Below are positions 35,086 to 46,529 of a stretch of DNA of 64,000 bases, one piece after another (positions within the stretch are counted from its first letter, which is position 1; each line of letters begins with the position of its first letter). The notes beneath the pieces were generated by a model. It saw nothing but the letters and a program-made list of their open reading frames with translations. It had not been told where the DNA came from and made no database searches. The stretch is from Echinarachnius parma (taxonomy: Eukaryota; Echinodermata; Echinoidea; Clypeasteroida; Echinarachniidae). The translations under genes and the position numbers were made by a program. Location of the stretch: positions 186,001 to 250,000 of the forward strand of contig JBAMJV010002952.1 in the NCBI GenBank assembly GCA_037951105.1. Reading direction: 5' to 3'.

Positions 35086-36039
35086 CTGTGCCACCCCCCC
35101 CCCCCCTCACACACACACACACATACACACACACACCTTCTCATGTATCAAATTTAAGGGATGAAAGACTAATACGTGATGTTTTGGATGGATTTCGAAT
35201 CATTTTATCGCAATTAAACACACATAAACCAATCATGACATTAACAACTCATATTCTTATGTATTTCTTTGTTTTGTATTGCTTATGTTTTCTATTGTTT
35301 ATTAGTTTACATAATTTATGTCATTGTATTATGCTCTTCATAGTCATTTTAAATGCAAATCAAGTTTTTAAAGATCTTAATAAAGCGTATCAGTCATTCT
35401 TAAGCATTTAGTTGCCTTTTATACATAAGCGCTATATACGAAATTTCACGTCCGTGTATGACATATCACGGTGTAACGACGTGTGACACAATATTCGAAG
35501 ATGCAATATGCTCAACTTGGTATCATACGATGCGCAGGCCTCCAAGGAAGACCTCCATGAAACAACAAGCTTTTATCACCATGCATTGTGGTGTAATTGC
35601 GCAAAAAGTGTGACTGGGTCTTCATGACCCCTAAGGCTGATACACACTATTTAGCTGCATTAGGGGTGTTTTTCTTAAAACTCGTCCTGTGGACTTCCAG
35701 TAGCTTATTGGCGGAGTAGGCCACATAGGTTGTGTTCCTAGAAGGTCCTAGAAACCATTTCTGGTGGCCAACCTTTTACAGCAGCCCATGTCTGAAAAAC
35801 CCCTTTTGCCCCCTGGGTATTGGGGAGGTAGTAAACATTCTCTGCTCGATGATCTACAATCATTCAGAGAGCCATGTAAGATCCTGATGTTGGTGACAGT
35901 CGCGTCTTGTCTCGTTTTGCATTGCCCGATGTATAATGGTTTAAACGGGATTGGGAGAATTGATGCCTGCCTGTGTTGGTTTGTTACTGTAACATGGGCA
36001 TACATTAGGGTGGGATTAGGGAGGTAGTGAAAATCCCTT

Positions 36040-36062
36040 GGGGGGGGGGGGGGGGGGGTTCA
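36040..36062. repeat. Poly-G tract in duplicated flank
   Basis: The same gtgaaaatcccttg plus G-run junction as at 2885-2917. Confidence 0.85.
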
Positions 36063-36239
36063 CAAAGACCCTTAAGTTGGACTTAAAAATTATGGTAAGC
36101 CATTTGTAACCTTGGGAATAAAATATATTCAAAAGCAAAAATGCAAGTATTTGAGACTTCATAAATTTTACATCAAGAACATGAAATGTCCTTGATAATA
36201 GAAAATATTAAGAATTTGAATCAAAATGTTATACTCTTA

Positions 36240-37020
36240 ACCCTAATCAGGCCGGGGGGGGGGGGGGGGGTGGGGGGCCATAATGGCCCCCCCCTCCGGA
36301 ATTTTTTTTATTGCTCCAAAACGCTGCAAGATGACGCGCCGCTGCTTGGTGACTTTTTTCTTTCGGGTCTTGCGCACGTTTTAAAACAAAAATTTCGAAA
36401 ATCGGACCCTCCGTTACAAAGTCACGTGACCTTTTGTCTATGCATGTCAGCCCGAAAATCGCTAAATTTCGTGATTTGTGTACAAAACATATGGAAATAT
36501 CAATTTTCATAAAATGAGGTGTATTATTAGATATTTGGTGTTATTTACATTTTATATGTTGGTTTTGGGGTTCAAAACAGTTAAATTATAGTTAGAAATA
36601 AAATAAACAACAAAAACAATAAAATACATAAGTTAAAAAAACAAAGAAATACATAAGAAATTAATAAAACAATAGAAAACAAAAGGAAGAACCGGGCTCT
36701 TCCAATTTTTTTTGTTGTAGTATCATTCCAAATGCTCTAAAGAAGATATGTAGTGAAAACCAGAGTTTAATTATGAAGAATATATGATTTATGGGTAAAA
36801 ATATGAATTTCATGACTTATTTGCATAAATTACCATAAATATGCAAATTAATGAATTTTTCAAAATTTTTAAAAATTACCATTGTATTCTATACACTTCA
36901 CTTATCACGCGTGCAAATTTTTACGGCGATCGGCCGCTCCGCGGCCGAGATCTTAGGGGGGGCCATAATGGCCCCCCCCCGGCCTGCTGAAGACCTCAAA
37001 TAGCCCGGCCTTAATAGGGT
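36240..37020. mobile_element. G/C-tract element ending in ggccataatggcc
   Basis: Starts aaccctaatcaggccggggg with a G tract and ggggggccataatggcccc. Near 36955 it has ggggggccataatggcccccccc, followed by ggcc-ttaatagggtt, the complement of its start. So the ends are inverted. The interior is AT-rich with no gene recognised. Confidence 0.65.
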
Positions 37021-37079
37021 TAACAAAAAAAAATTCAAACAAATTTGAAGAAACTAACGGCTTCTCGTAATTTTAAGTT

Positions 37080-37690
37080 CTACTTTTAATCTTTGGTTTT
37101 GGTAGTCATGGTGGTGTTGGTCGTGATGATGATGATATGATGATGGTAAAGTTGTTGATGATATGATCAATGGCGTAATGGCAGGGTTGCCAACTTTGAG
37201 CATGAAGTGAGTGTGAGACTTTGCGAGGGACTTAGCGAGGGGAGGGTAGGGAGCTTTGGATTTTTTTTGGACTTTAAATTGTGCAATCTGGTGCATACCT
37301 ATAAGGAAGGAAATTCGGACTTGACGCCATGTACTAAATTTTATGTGGGTAAGTGCGTCATGATTCTAACGACTGGGGAAAAGTTATATTTTGTTCATGA
37401 AGAAAACAGTTATTCCTTCTGCATCCCCCCAAATAATGTTCGCAATGTGACATAAACAGATCAAACATTGCACCATATGCCACATTCATTAGCTTTACAA
37501 GCTACACAGTTTTACAAGCTACACGTGCCCCCAACAAATTTGACAAAAACAAATTGAAAAAATGAAGAAACACATAAGGCGTGCCCCCACCCCGAAAAAA
37601 ATGAAGAAATACATAAGGCGTGCCCCCCCCCCCCCCATGAAACATCAGGCCGACCACGCTACGCCGCTGACAAGCCTACTTAATTATTTC
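37080..37690. repeat. Dispersed repeat, copy 2
   Basis: Homologous to 3690-4290, with the same tggtagtcatg start, gtgagactttgcgagg and gcaccatatgccac landmarks, and the gaccacgctacgccgctgac end. It lies in the duplicated receptor flank. Confidence 0.75.
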
Positions 37691-37816
37691 AGTTGCATGC
37701 ATCAAAGAGAACAAAACATGAGGATAAAAGTTATTTGTCATTGACTGAAAAGCATTGTTATTTAGAGTATCACACCCACCTACTTGATTTATGATCGTTT
37801 CAGATTTCGGTCTCAT

Positions 37817-39365
37817 ATTATACCCCCGTCACATTAGCTACGCTCTCGCGCCGACCTAGCGCCGCTCCTAATCCCCATTCATAAAATTGGAAGCGTGGGG
37901 AGGACGTGGGGAGAGCGTGTTGAGGTCGTGTGGAGAGCGGCGTTCATTGTTCGCTATTGTTTAGATCGTACACTTTTCTCGGCCGCTCTGGCGCCGCTCC
38001 CGCGGCGACCAAGTTAAATTAGCAAATTGGCAACGCAGTGGGCAATGAATGGGAAGATTATCTCACATGCGTCAATATATATCCTTCCATGAATAGCTCG
38101 ATGAATAAAAGAGCAGGACGTAGCTAGGTACACATTGGAAATTGGAATAACATTGATGTTGGTAAGTAGATCAAACCTAGTACTAGTAGTAGTAACAGCT
38201 GTAATTAAGACTTGCGTTAGACTAGGCTTGCTTATAGACTAGATCTACCGTTTGATGTGGAATATAAAGCAAATAATCACCTTTTGGTTTCAGGCGATGG
38301 CAATCTATCACTTCCTCGGCGATCTGAATGGATACGCTATCTTTCCTCAGCTTCGCTTCGGAAAGATAGCTACATCCAGATCGCCTTGGAAGTGATAGAT
38401 TGTCCCATCACCTTCACCAACGGTAATTATTTGCTTACTATCATTGGTAGTAGTAGTAGTGGTAGTAGTGGTAGTAGTGGTAGTGGTAGTGGTAGTGGTG
38501 GTGGTGGCAGTGGTGGCAGTGGTGGCAGTGGTGGCAGTGGTGGTAGTGGTGGTAGTAGTGGTAGAAGTGGTAGTAGTGGTAGTAGTGGTAGTAGTGGTAG
38601 TAGTGGTAGTGGTAGTGGTAGTGGTAGTGGTAGTGGTAGTGGTAGTGGTAGTGGTGGTGGTGGCAGTGGTGGTAGTGGTGGTAGTAGTGGTAGTAGTGGT
38701 AGTAGTGATAGTAGTGGTAGTAGTGGTAGTAGTGGTAGTGGTGGTAGTAGTGGTAGATTTTGGACAAAACAATCATATATTTGCGGGAAATATGTGTTCA
38801 TAATGCATACATAGGGTGTGCGTATGTCCCCATTCATTGGAGCCTCATATAATTTGTATGCCGCCATGCCACGTTTTAGCCAGAAATTGAGTTTCCCCCA
38901 AATGTACATTATTTTTGCCCGGACATGCCATTTTAAATTGTGATATCATTTTACCTATAGTTGAAACGTGTCAAACTTCGCAATCTATAGCGTCCACTAG
39001 CAGAAGTGCTGGAATAGATCTGCAAGAATGTCTTTTGTTCAACTTGGGAATGAATGAGAAGATTATGACACTTGTTGTTCATCGAGCTATTCATGGAAGG
39101 ATATCTAATGACGCATGTGAGATAATCTTCCCATTCATTGCCCACTGCGTTGCCAATTTGCTAATTTAACTTGGTCGCCGCCGGAGCGGCGCCAGAGCGG
39201 CCGAGAAAAGTGTACGATCTAAACAATAGCGAACAATGAACGCCGCTCTCCACACGACCTCAACACGCTCTCCCCACGTCCTCCCCACGCTTCCAATTTT
39301 ATGAATGGGGATTAGGAGCGGCGCTAGGTCGGCGCGAGAGCGTAGCTAATGTGACGGGGGTATAA
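37817..39365. mobile_element. 1.55 kb foldback element with triplet-repeat core
   Basis: Ends tacccccgtcacattagcta and tagctaatgtgacgggggta. Arms of about 280-300 bp include gcgccgacctagcgccgctc, cgtgtggagagcggcgttc and gcaacgcagtgggcaatgaa with their complements. Centrally there is a smaller hairpin at about 38296-38403 around gatagattg/caatctatc and a long ggtagt array. The related sequence at 4402-4440 runs straight through without it. Large frames of Ser-Gly, Val, Thr or Leu-Pro here are repeat artefacts. Confidence 0.85.
38444..38757. repeat. Trinucleotide repeat (GGT/AGT)n
   Basis: About 100 triplets of ggt and agt with some ggc, strongly strand-asymmetric (almost no C). It is open in several frames on both strands, which is why homopolymeric frames appear. 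Confidence 0.95.
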
Positions 39366-40983
39366 AATAAAGCTACAATCCACTGTCAGATTCTTGTTTA
39401 ATTGGATGAGGAAGTTTTATCTTCTTGCACGGTTTCGTGTCGGTTTCATTGTGACATAATGTAAGTAGTGACAGCCAGTTTATGGATGTAAGAATGTTGG
39501 CGTGTTGACGTGTCGTCGTGTTGCATAATTCACACTCAATTTCACGCAACTAATCAATAACTTCAAATTAAAGTATATAGATCGTAAAATGTTGTATTTT
39601 TTTTGGTTAAAAAATAATAATTGAGAAGCTGTGCACAAGTCAATGAACATGAATACGTGATTGTATATTATCCAATGTACTATAGATGCCCGAGTTCTCC
39701 GTTGCACCTGGTCAATTTCCCCCGCCACATAAAACATAAACATAAATATAAAGATATCTAAATGATCCTCCAGATTCCTCACATATGTAATGTTTTATGG
39801 CAAAAAGTTGACGATTATTGTTCCACCATAGCTCTACTAGTACTAATGTGATTTAAAAGACTAATATTATCTACGATACACATTATTATGTAAAAGCATA
39901 CCAAAACAACTTTAATTTGATACAAACTTGAAAAGTTTGAAACTGCAAAATGCCAACTTGACAAGGATAGCAAGATTTATTCTACAATGATCAAAATACC
40001 CCTGGTTTTGGTTTCAGACTATCATCAATATTGCATGTCAATGTATTATCTTGAATCCTTTTATCTCTCTTCATTGCTACAATATTGTTATTCAAGAAAA
40101 GCAAAAGGTTTGAAACCGATATTGTTATTTTTTCAAGGATAACAAAGTACCACTTACCAAGCAGCGGTAAGTTCCGGTTTTCAGTTGGCCTTGCATGCAA
40201 GCCTTATATTCTCCTGAATACGTTTATCCATGTTTCCTGTTGAAATGTTCATTATAATGTATTTAATAAAGTTACCATACAATAAAACCTGAGCCTAGCA
40301 AAACCAATGGGCATATTAATGTAAATTTCATGCATTCATGTTGCGTGAAATAACAAGAAAATCTCATGGGTGAGACAGATTTGTTTATGTTTTATTCCTT
40401 CAAATTATAATTAAACACACAATACAATCTGTCGACTTAATCGAGATGAAATGAAGTACAATTGGCGAATCATACATAAAAGATGACAGAAATCTTACTA
40501 CGGACCCCTCCCCCGCTCCCTCCTAGCTCTTTCCATCTTACTATTTGAAATACTTCTCTATTTTACTCGTACTATTTATGCATTTAATACAATTACATTA
40601 AATTAATACAATAATTATAATCGAATAGTGAACCATATATCTTTGATGTGAAATATGTGAACTGTAAACAATTAATAAAAAAAAAAGATAATTGCATACA
40701 GTCATGTACAGTGCACTACAAGCTAAGCAAAAAATGAGACTGGATTTTGAGACATAATTTACATCGCCATAATTTATACAATGTACGTCTTTTTGTATAA
40801 ATATGTTATATGATGTACGGTAAGTGCTTCATTTAAATTTATAAAATGGGTAGAAGAATCCCTGCATTCTGATTGGTCAATTAGTGTGTAAAAGTTTTTT
40901 ACTGATGCATGGCTCACTTTAGTTTGATTTTCACAGGTTTTTGCGCTCATTTTATAAAACAAATGCTGCACAGGCATATTTCA

Positions 40984-41290
40984 TGGGATCGAAAAAAACA
41001 AACAAACAAACAAACAAATAATATTTATATAAAAATTGATATAAATTTTTTTTATATTTAAAAAAAAAATCATAATAATTATATAATCAAAAAAATAAAA
41101 CAAAATTATTTTAAAATTGATATAAACAAATTTATATCATAAAAAAAAAAAAAAATGAAGACAAAAAATGTGAAAATAAAATTTTTCCCCAGCCATGGGT
41201 CGGTATTTTTGCAGCCATGGGTCGGTACTTTTGAAGCCATGGGTCGGTACCTTTGAAGCCATGGGTCGGTAAATTTAGCCAATTTAGCCA
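40984..41290. repeat. Simple repeats and a 20 bp tandem repeat
   Basis: (aaac)n at 40998-41018 and A/T-rich runs are followed by four copies of agccatgggtcggta at about 20 bp spacing (41191-41273). This block interrupts a diverged direct repeat (cattttataaaacaaatg at 40953 and 41333). Confidence 0.8.
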
Positions 41291-41370
41291 TTACTGGGAA
41301 AAAGTCTGATTTTCACATTTGTTCGCGCCCATTTTATAAAACAAATGTTCAACAGGCATATTTCGTGGAT

Positions 41371-41490
41371 CGTAAGAATTGGATGCACTCGTTTAACTTT
41401 GGGATTGGTCTAAAACCCACTCGCTGCGCTCGTGGGTTTAAACCATTCCAAAGTTAAACTCGTGCATCCAATTCTTACCGATCCACTCAT
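41371..41490. repeat. Hairpin element around cccactcgctgcgctcgtggg
   Basis: gtggatcgtaagaattggat through tttaactttggga is answered by the complement ending aattcttaccgatccac, with cactcgctgcgctcgtg at the turn. A foldback of about 120 bp. Confidence 0.8.
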
Positions 41491-41577
41491 GCTTGTGCAT
41501 CATTTGTATAATAACAATAATGTAATGTTTTATAAGAAATAAGTTAATAATTCGATTCTTCTATGTTGCTATATATA

Positions 41578-42555
41578 TACTCCGCAAAAAAAGAAACTGG
41601 ACACTTGTATAAGTTGAAATATTTCATATTAATGTACGATAAAGTGTACATGATCATATATCAAATTAAAGGGAATTTAGTCCTCTACATGCAGGGTATA
41701 ACTTAAAGGTGTAATCGTTCATGCATGAAATGCCATGGTCAATTAACACTAGCAAGGTCTGTTTTCAAAAATAGCAAAACAATGGAGGACCACACCATTC
41801 GACTGAAATGATAGTAAGCGTTTCACTTAAAACAAGATGAGCGGGGCAAGTAAATTATGACATTATTCAATTTTATTGTTATGAACAAACTCTGGAAATA
41901 CAAATTTGTCAATAAAACAGGGCCAGGTTATGAGAGCATTATCATACTGGTCTGTATTACAGGCATGAAGCTTGTCTATTTCCTGTGTCCCCTGCAATTT
42001 TAACCATAATTACCTAGATAAATGTCATGTTAAAGACTGCCCAAATGTTTGACCAAGGGTGAATTCAGGTTTTGAAGATCATTGGACTACGGTATAATTC
42101 TTGAGAAGAATTTATACCATTTTCATGCTGAAATAAGGGCAAAAACTGTGGTTTTGACTAATAAAGCTTTGCCATGGAATTCCCCATTGTGTTACTTTTG
42201 GATGAAAATAACACCTATAACGTTCACAATTTGTCTTCATTTATACTCTTTATTGAGATGAAGATAGAAAAGGTCACATTTGTAATGAAAAATTATGCCA
42301 TCTCATGAATATAGCGTTTTAGATTATGCTTATCAACATTTATATGGTTGAGTGGATGTTCCATTTTTGCTATTTTTGAAAACAGACCTTGGTGTGGTTA
42401 ATTGACCGTGACAAGTCACGCATGAATGATTTCATCTGGATGTCATGCGAATATTGAAGAGGGTAATTTTATCTTTAATTTGATATACAATATCATATAT
42501 TTTATACGAAATATTTGGTCTCATACAAGTGTCCAGTTTCTTTTTTTGCGGAGTA
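41578..42555 (+). mobile_element. Tc1/mariner-like MITE, copy 1
   Basis: Ends TACTCCGCAAAAAAAGAAAC and its complement, flanked by TA inside short (ta)n runs. A subterminal caaggtctgttttcaaaaat sequence is repeated inverted near the other end. It lies just 3' of receptor B. Copy 2 (45539-46527) is the same element in reverse. No transposase is present. Confidence 0.85.
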
Positions 42556-42660
42556 TATATACTAAAGAGTGTGTAATATCTTCTTTATAAAGACTGAAAG
42601 GCTATATATTTGTTAAACAAATGTTGACGACAAATTTAAATAGGATGTCAGAAATTTACT

Positions 42661-44547
42661 TCAGTTTTCATAGGTGAGGTTTTTCATTGATTCGTATTGT
42701 CGACCCAACACATAAGAGCTCATGTCTTCATACTTGTGGTGATTTTCATCATCATGAGACGCCTTTCTGCCTTTTACTGCTTCTTCATCTTGATTTGCCA
42801 CCTTCCTTACAGGCATCTCATATCCATCTTCATCAACATCATCGATCCTTTCATCAAAAAATGCTCTTCTTGGGTTCTCAGAGCTGTGGCCAGTTCTTGA
42901 GTTCTCAGAGCCGAGACCAGACTGGTCTGCTGTTTCTTTGATCTCCTCCGATTGGCACGCTTGTTCCATTGGTACAGCATACCCATCCTCATCGATAACG
43001 TTTCGGTAAGATGAACTTGACTGAGGAGAGCTGGTATTCCTGGAATCAAATTGATCAGTTACGTTGGTTACCGCCGGTATCTTGGTCTTCTTTGATGGAC
43101 GCATTTGTTTCGCCACAACTGGTACTTCATATCCATCTTGATCGATGACCCTATCGGCCCCACATCGTACGATTCTCGGGTCACATTTCTCATCTGACAT
43201 GCATGCTGTTTTCAACCGCATCGGGATCTCATAACCATCTTCATCAATCGCTTGTTCACTGCCAGTGAACCGAACGTTAAGAACACCTCCTCCCGATGTA
43301 TTAGTTGGGTCGCTTGTCACGGTCGTGCTATGGGTGTTATCATCAATATCTTCGATCACGGGAAGCTCTGCATGACCTCTGGCTTGCGTTCCTTGCCTAG
43401 GTTTATCTTCACCCTTTCGAGATGAAACGATGCAGATTTTTGCGTAGACAACAAAGGCAACAATAAGGGTTATTGTGATGAGTTCCAGTAGTATGAAAAC
43501 AACAGTCAGAATGATGTATGTATTCTCATCAGGTGCCTTATTCGTCGCTTCAGGTGTACTGGTTGGCTCTTGTTGTTCAGTAGATGGGACCATACTTGTG
43601 GTAGGAACAAGATATATCAGGTCAAAACCAACAGCAACCAGAATGGATGGCGTTTCAGGTCTGAATGTTTTGCACTCGACAATCCTTCCCACATCGCTGT
43701 CAGTGATATCCTGCAACAACATGAACCTCCCTCCTTGTCGGGTCCATGATCGGTTCTTGATGTCCACATCTCCGATGTACTCGTCAACGAGACTCCATGT
43801 GATCTCGGAAGTCTCACTTGATTCAAGCTCGCACTCGAATTCGGCATCGTGTCCGTTTAGTTCGTGGCGGACGTCAACATAGACTGGGAAGGAGCACGTT
43901 CGGTTTTCATTTAAATCTCTGAGTGACGATTCACATGATGCGTTCGAAATGTTTTGAAAGGCATTGACGTCCAGAGGAGTTCTCAATAACAATGACGATT
44001 CGACATTACTTATTCCCTGTAGTCCGAATGATACACTTAGGTGTGGCACAAGACTGGCCAGCGCACGCGATTCGCAGGTAAAATCTACAGTTTCAATGTA
44101 AATTTGCCCAGCCATGAATTTAGGAGAAATTGAACACTTGGGTGGCTCGATTTCTGCAACATCGATAACAATTAAAGTATATGACTGAAGAATGTAATTC
44201 TCCAACATACAGTTATAGATCAGTTTAACATTAGAAGAAACGATAAATGTTAACTGAGAAACGGTTTCCTGACGAGTTCCATAGTATCCTGGGAGTAAAT
44301 TAACACAGTAGTTTGTATTAACCTTACAAACAGCTACAGTGCTTGGATAGGGTGTGTCAGTATTCCGCAGCGCAATCCACTCTATTTCACTTGTATCAGT
44401 ACTTGCGTGGCAAGTCAACGTAACGTTTCTTCCCTCTACAACAGCCTTTTCCACAACATTGGCACCACATAAAGCAAGGGCAAATATGCACAGTAAATGT
44501 GAAATAAAAGTCAGTTTTAATATTTTTTTTAGGCTCATTTTGCTCAC
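42661..44547 (-). CDS. Receptor B: Ig-like tyrosine-tail receptor
   Basis: Intact 628-residue single-exon type I membrane protein with type 2 ectodomain. The signal peptide is about residues 1-29. The first Ig domain has Cys46, Trp57 and Cys113. The middle module has Cys138, Cys158, Cys205 and Cys218. The proximal Ig-like module has Cys239, Trp251, NRSWTR (about 265-270) and Cys292. A Thr/Pro/Ser stalk spans about 313-342 and the helix about 344-370. The tail has tyrosines at 439 (DEDGYEIPM), 473 (DQDGYEVPV), 523 (DEDGYAVPM), 576 (DEDGYEMPV), 606 (YEDM), 618 (YESM) and 626 (terminal YEN). By known motif rules YxxM favours PI3K p85 and YxN favours Grb2. Actual partners are inference. The helix and juxtamembrane segment differ from A, C and D. 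A mariner-like MITE lies on each side. Confidence 0.93.
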   Translation of the reverse strand: MSKMSLKKILKLTFISHLLCIFALALCGANVVEKAVVEGRNVTLTCHASTDTSEIEWIALRNTDTPYPSTVAVCKVNTNYCVNLLPGYYGTRQETVSQLTFIVSSNVKLIYNCMLENYILQSYTLIVIDVAEIEPPKCSISPKFMAGQIYIETVDFTCESRALASLVPHLSVSFGLQGISNVESSLLLRTPLDVNAFQNISNASCESSLRDLNENRTCSFPVYVDVRHELNGHDAEFECELESSETSEITWSLVDEYIGDVDIKNRSWTRQGGRFMLLQDITDSDVGRIVECKTFRPETPSILVAVGFDLIYLVPTTSMVPSTEQQEPTSTPEATNKAPDENTYIILTVVFILLELITITLIVAFVVYAKICIVSSRKGEDKPRQGTQARGHAELPVIEDIDDNTHSTTVTSDPTNTSGGGVLNVRFTGSEQAIDEDGYEIPMRLKTACMSDEKCDPRIVRCGADRVIDQDGYEVPVVAKQMRPSKKTKIPAVTNVTDQFDSRNTSSPQSSSSYRNVIDEDGYAVPMEQACQSEEIKETADQSGLGSENSRTGHSSENPRRAFFDERIDDVDEDGYEMPVRKVANQDEEAVKGRKASHDDENHHKYEDMSSYVLGRQYESMKNLTYEN

Positions 44548-44569
44548 CGGTATTTATCTAACAAAATGT

Positions 44570-44680
44570 TTACACAAAACAAACGGCCTTTTCCACAAGA
44601 CTGGCATTACAAAGAGTAAGAAAATATATGCACAATAAAAGTAAAATCCAATTCAGTTTCGTCAGTTTTAGGAGACTCAT
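44570..44680 (-). pseudogene. Truncated duplicate of receptor signal-peptide region upstream of B
   Basis: The minus strand from 44680 reads MSLLKLTKLNWILLLL and, further on, NASLVEKAVCFV then stop: 36 codons matching the start of B and D through VEKAV. Both this copy and B's own ATG are preceded by gttagataaa, so a unit of about 133 bp has been duplicated. If transcription begins above 44680, it would act as an upstream open frame for B. If not, it is a relic. Confidence 0.8.
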
Positions 44681-44754
44681 ATTGCCAACCGCTGTTTATC
44701 TAACAACGGACAGAACTAACAATTTTTAATTGCAATTGATGGCGATTTTATCAA

Positions 44755-44830
44755 TGGAAGGTCTTGAAGGCAACCAATCGATAAGCGTGCAACCACGCAT
44801 TGTGACGCCAGATAAAGTTGAAGAGTTATT
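44755..44830 (-). promoter_or_regulatory. Conserved upstream block with inverted CCAAT, receptor B
   Basis: ggcaaccaatcgataagcgt and cattgtgacg... with ataaagttga are shared with 50055-50130 upstream of C, and more loosely with 53705-53755 upstream of D (cgatcggtgcgcaat, cattgtgat). It contains CCAAT on the plus strand, which is ATTGG in the direction of transcription. Retention upstream of three genes suggests, but does not prove, promoter function. Confidence 0.35.
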
Positions 44831-45538
44831 TTCGCGATGAGTAGACCATGAACAAATATATCTTTATATCAGTGTATTAATAAGTGATTGTGATTGTTAG
44901 GATTTATTGCCCTATTAAACAATGCAACATGCAAATACAAATTATGAATGTCATGCAGTCATTTCAATAAGTGGTCGAATGGAAGAGCTGGTTTCGAAAC
45001 ACTTACGCAATGTCACTAAACTACACCGATAATTATCAATTGTGCGCAACAAGCAAGTTGCGCCCTTCTAAAAAAAACCGATATGGTACGCATCTTATAC
45101 CCAGAGGAGTCGGAACTTAATGTGAGCAGCGGTCATAAATGTGCAATTAAAAAGACAATGTTGCACGTAGTATTCGTATTTGGCGATATGGCATATTGAA
45201 AAGAAAATGATTTTGATGAGCGACGTCTTCTATATTTCACAACCAAACATGTATATCAAGCTTTACAATATTATGTACGCCTAATATATCTAATTTTTGA
45301 GCACGTCTTAGCCAGGGACAATCTGGACGGAGAAAGGGTGTGGTGGCCAGGGGAGTGGGGGAGGAGTTGAATCATTCCCATAATGTAATATGTTGAATGA
45401 ATATCAAGGCATTTTAATTGAATTGAATTAAAGTACATACAAAATATAAGCAATGTCATTTTCCCCACTTATAAATTGTACTTCCCATAATGAATGTGTG
45501 GATTGATAAATGCATTTTAATTGCATTTTATCGAAGTA
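44830..45538. other. Upstream flank of B, duplicated upstream of C
   Basis: Homologous to about 50130-50825 throughout (gcgcaacaagcaagttgcgc, ggacggagaaagggtg, aagtacatacaaaatataag). No gene seen. Confidence 0.75.
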
Positions 45539-46527
45539 TACTCCGCAAAAAAAGAAACTGGACACTTGTATGAGACCAAATATTTCGTATTCATTAACGA
45601 TAAAATATATGATATTGTATATCAAATTAAAGATAAAATTACCCTCTTCAATATTCGCATGAAATCCAGATGAAATCATTGATGCATGACTTGTCACGGT
45701 CAATTAACCACACCAAGGTCTGTTTTCAAAAATAGCAAAACTGGAACATCCACTCAACCATATAAATGTTGATAAGCATAATCTAAAACGCTATATTCAT
45801 GAGATGGCATAATTTTTCATTACAAATGTGACCTTTTCTATCTTCATCTCAATAAAGAGTATAAATGAAGACAAATTGTGAACGTTATAGGTGTTATTTT
45901 TATCCAAAAGTAACAAAATGGGGAATTCCATGGCAAAGCTTTATTAGTCAAAACCACAGTTTGTGCCCTTATTTCAGCCTGAAAATGGTATAAATTCTTC
46001 TCAAGAATTATACCGTAGTCCAAAGATCTTCAAAACCTGAAGTCACCCTTGGTCAAACATTTGGGCAGTATTTAACATGACATTTCTCTAGGTAATTATG
46101 GTTAAAATTGCAGGGGACACATGAAATAGACAAGCTTCATTCCTGTAATACAGACCAGTATGATAATGCTCTCATAACCTGGCCCTGTTTTATTGACAAA
46201 TTTTTATTTCCAGAGTTTGTTCATAACAATAAAGTTGAATAATGTCATAATTTACTTGCTCCGCTCATCTTGTTTTAAGTGAAACGCTTACTATCATTTC
46301 AGTCGAATGGTGTGGTCCTCCATTGTTTTGCTATTTTTGAAAACAGACCTTGCTAGTGTTAATTGACCATGGCATTTCATGCATGAACGATTACACCTTT
46401 AAGTTATACCCTGCATGTAGAGGACTAAATTCCCTTTAATTTGATATATGATAATGTACACTTTATCGTACATTAATATTAAATATTTCAACTTATACGA
46501 GTGTCCAGTTTCTTTTTTTGCGGAGTA
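45539..46527 (-). mobile_element. Tc1/mariner-like MITE, copy 2, with visible empty site
   Basis: Same ends as copy 1 (TACTCCGC... and ...GCGGAGTA), opposite orientation, TA duplication at 45537-45538 and 46528-46529. The duplicated flank at about 50818-50832 reads gaagtatataaca, exactly the sequence predicted after removing the element and one TA. The insertion therefore happened after that duplication. Confidence 0.9.
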
Positions 46528-46529
46528 TA

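Larger units (their letters stand above)
32348..35818. mobile_element. 3.5 kb foldback transposon with about 700 bp inverted arms
   Basis: The left arm (32348 to about 33040) is inverted at about 35100-35818. Matching landmarks are cccagggggcaaa/ttttgccccctggg, ggactt-ccagtagcttattgg, acttggtatcatacgatgcg, atcacggtgtaacgacgtgt and a CA/GT repeat at the inner border. The roughly 2 kb centre carries a decayed protein gene. Arm similarity is high. Confidence 0.85.

Noticed and set aside
38257..38909. Long open frames of Ser-Gly, Val, Thr, His-Tyr or Leu-Pro repeats
   Set aside because: They are all translations of one trinucleotide array in different frames and strands inside a foldback element.
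42687..43882. Plus-strand open frames opposite the receptors, for example 43475-43882 (also 47465-48425 and 51776-52961)
   Set aside because: These are shadows of the minus-strand receptor coding sequence and recur at the same relative positions in each paralogue.
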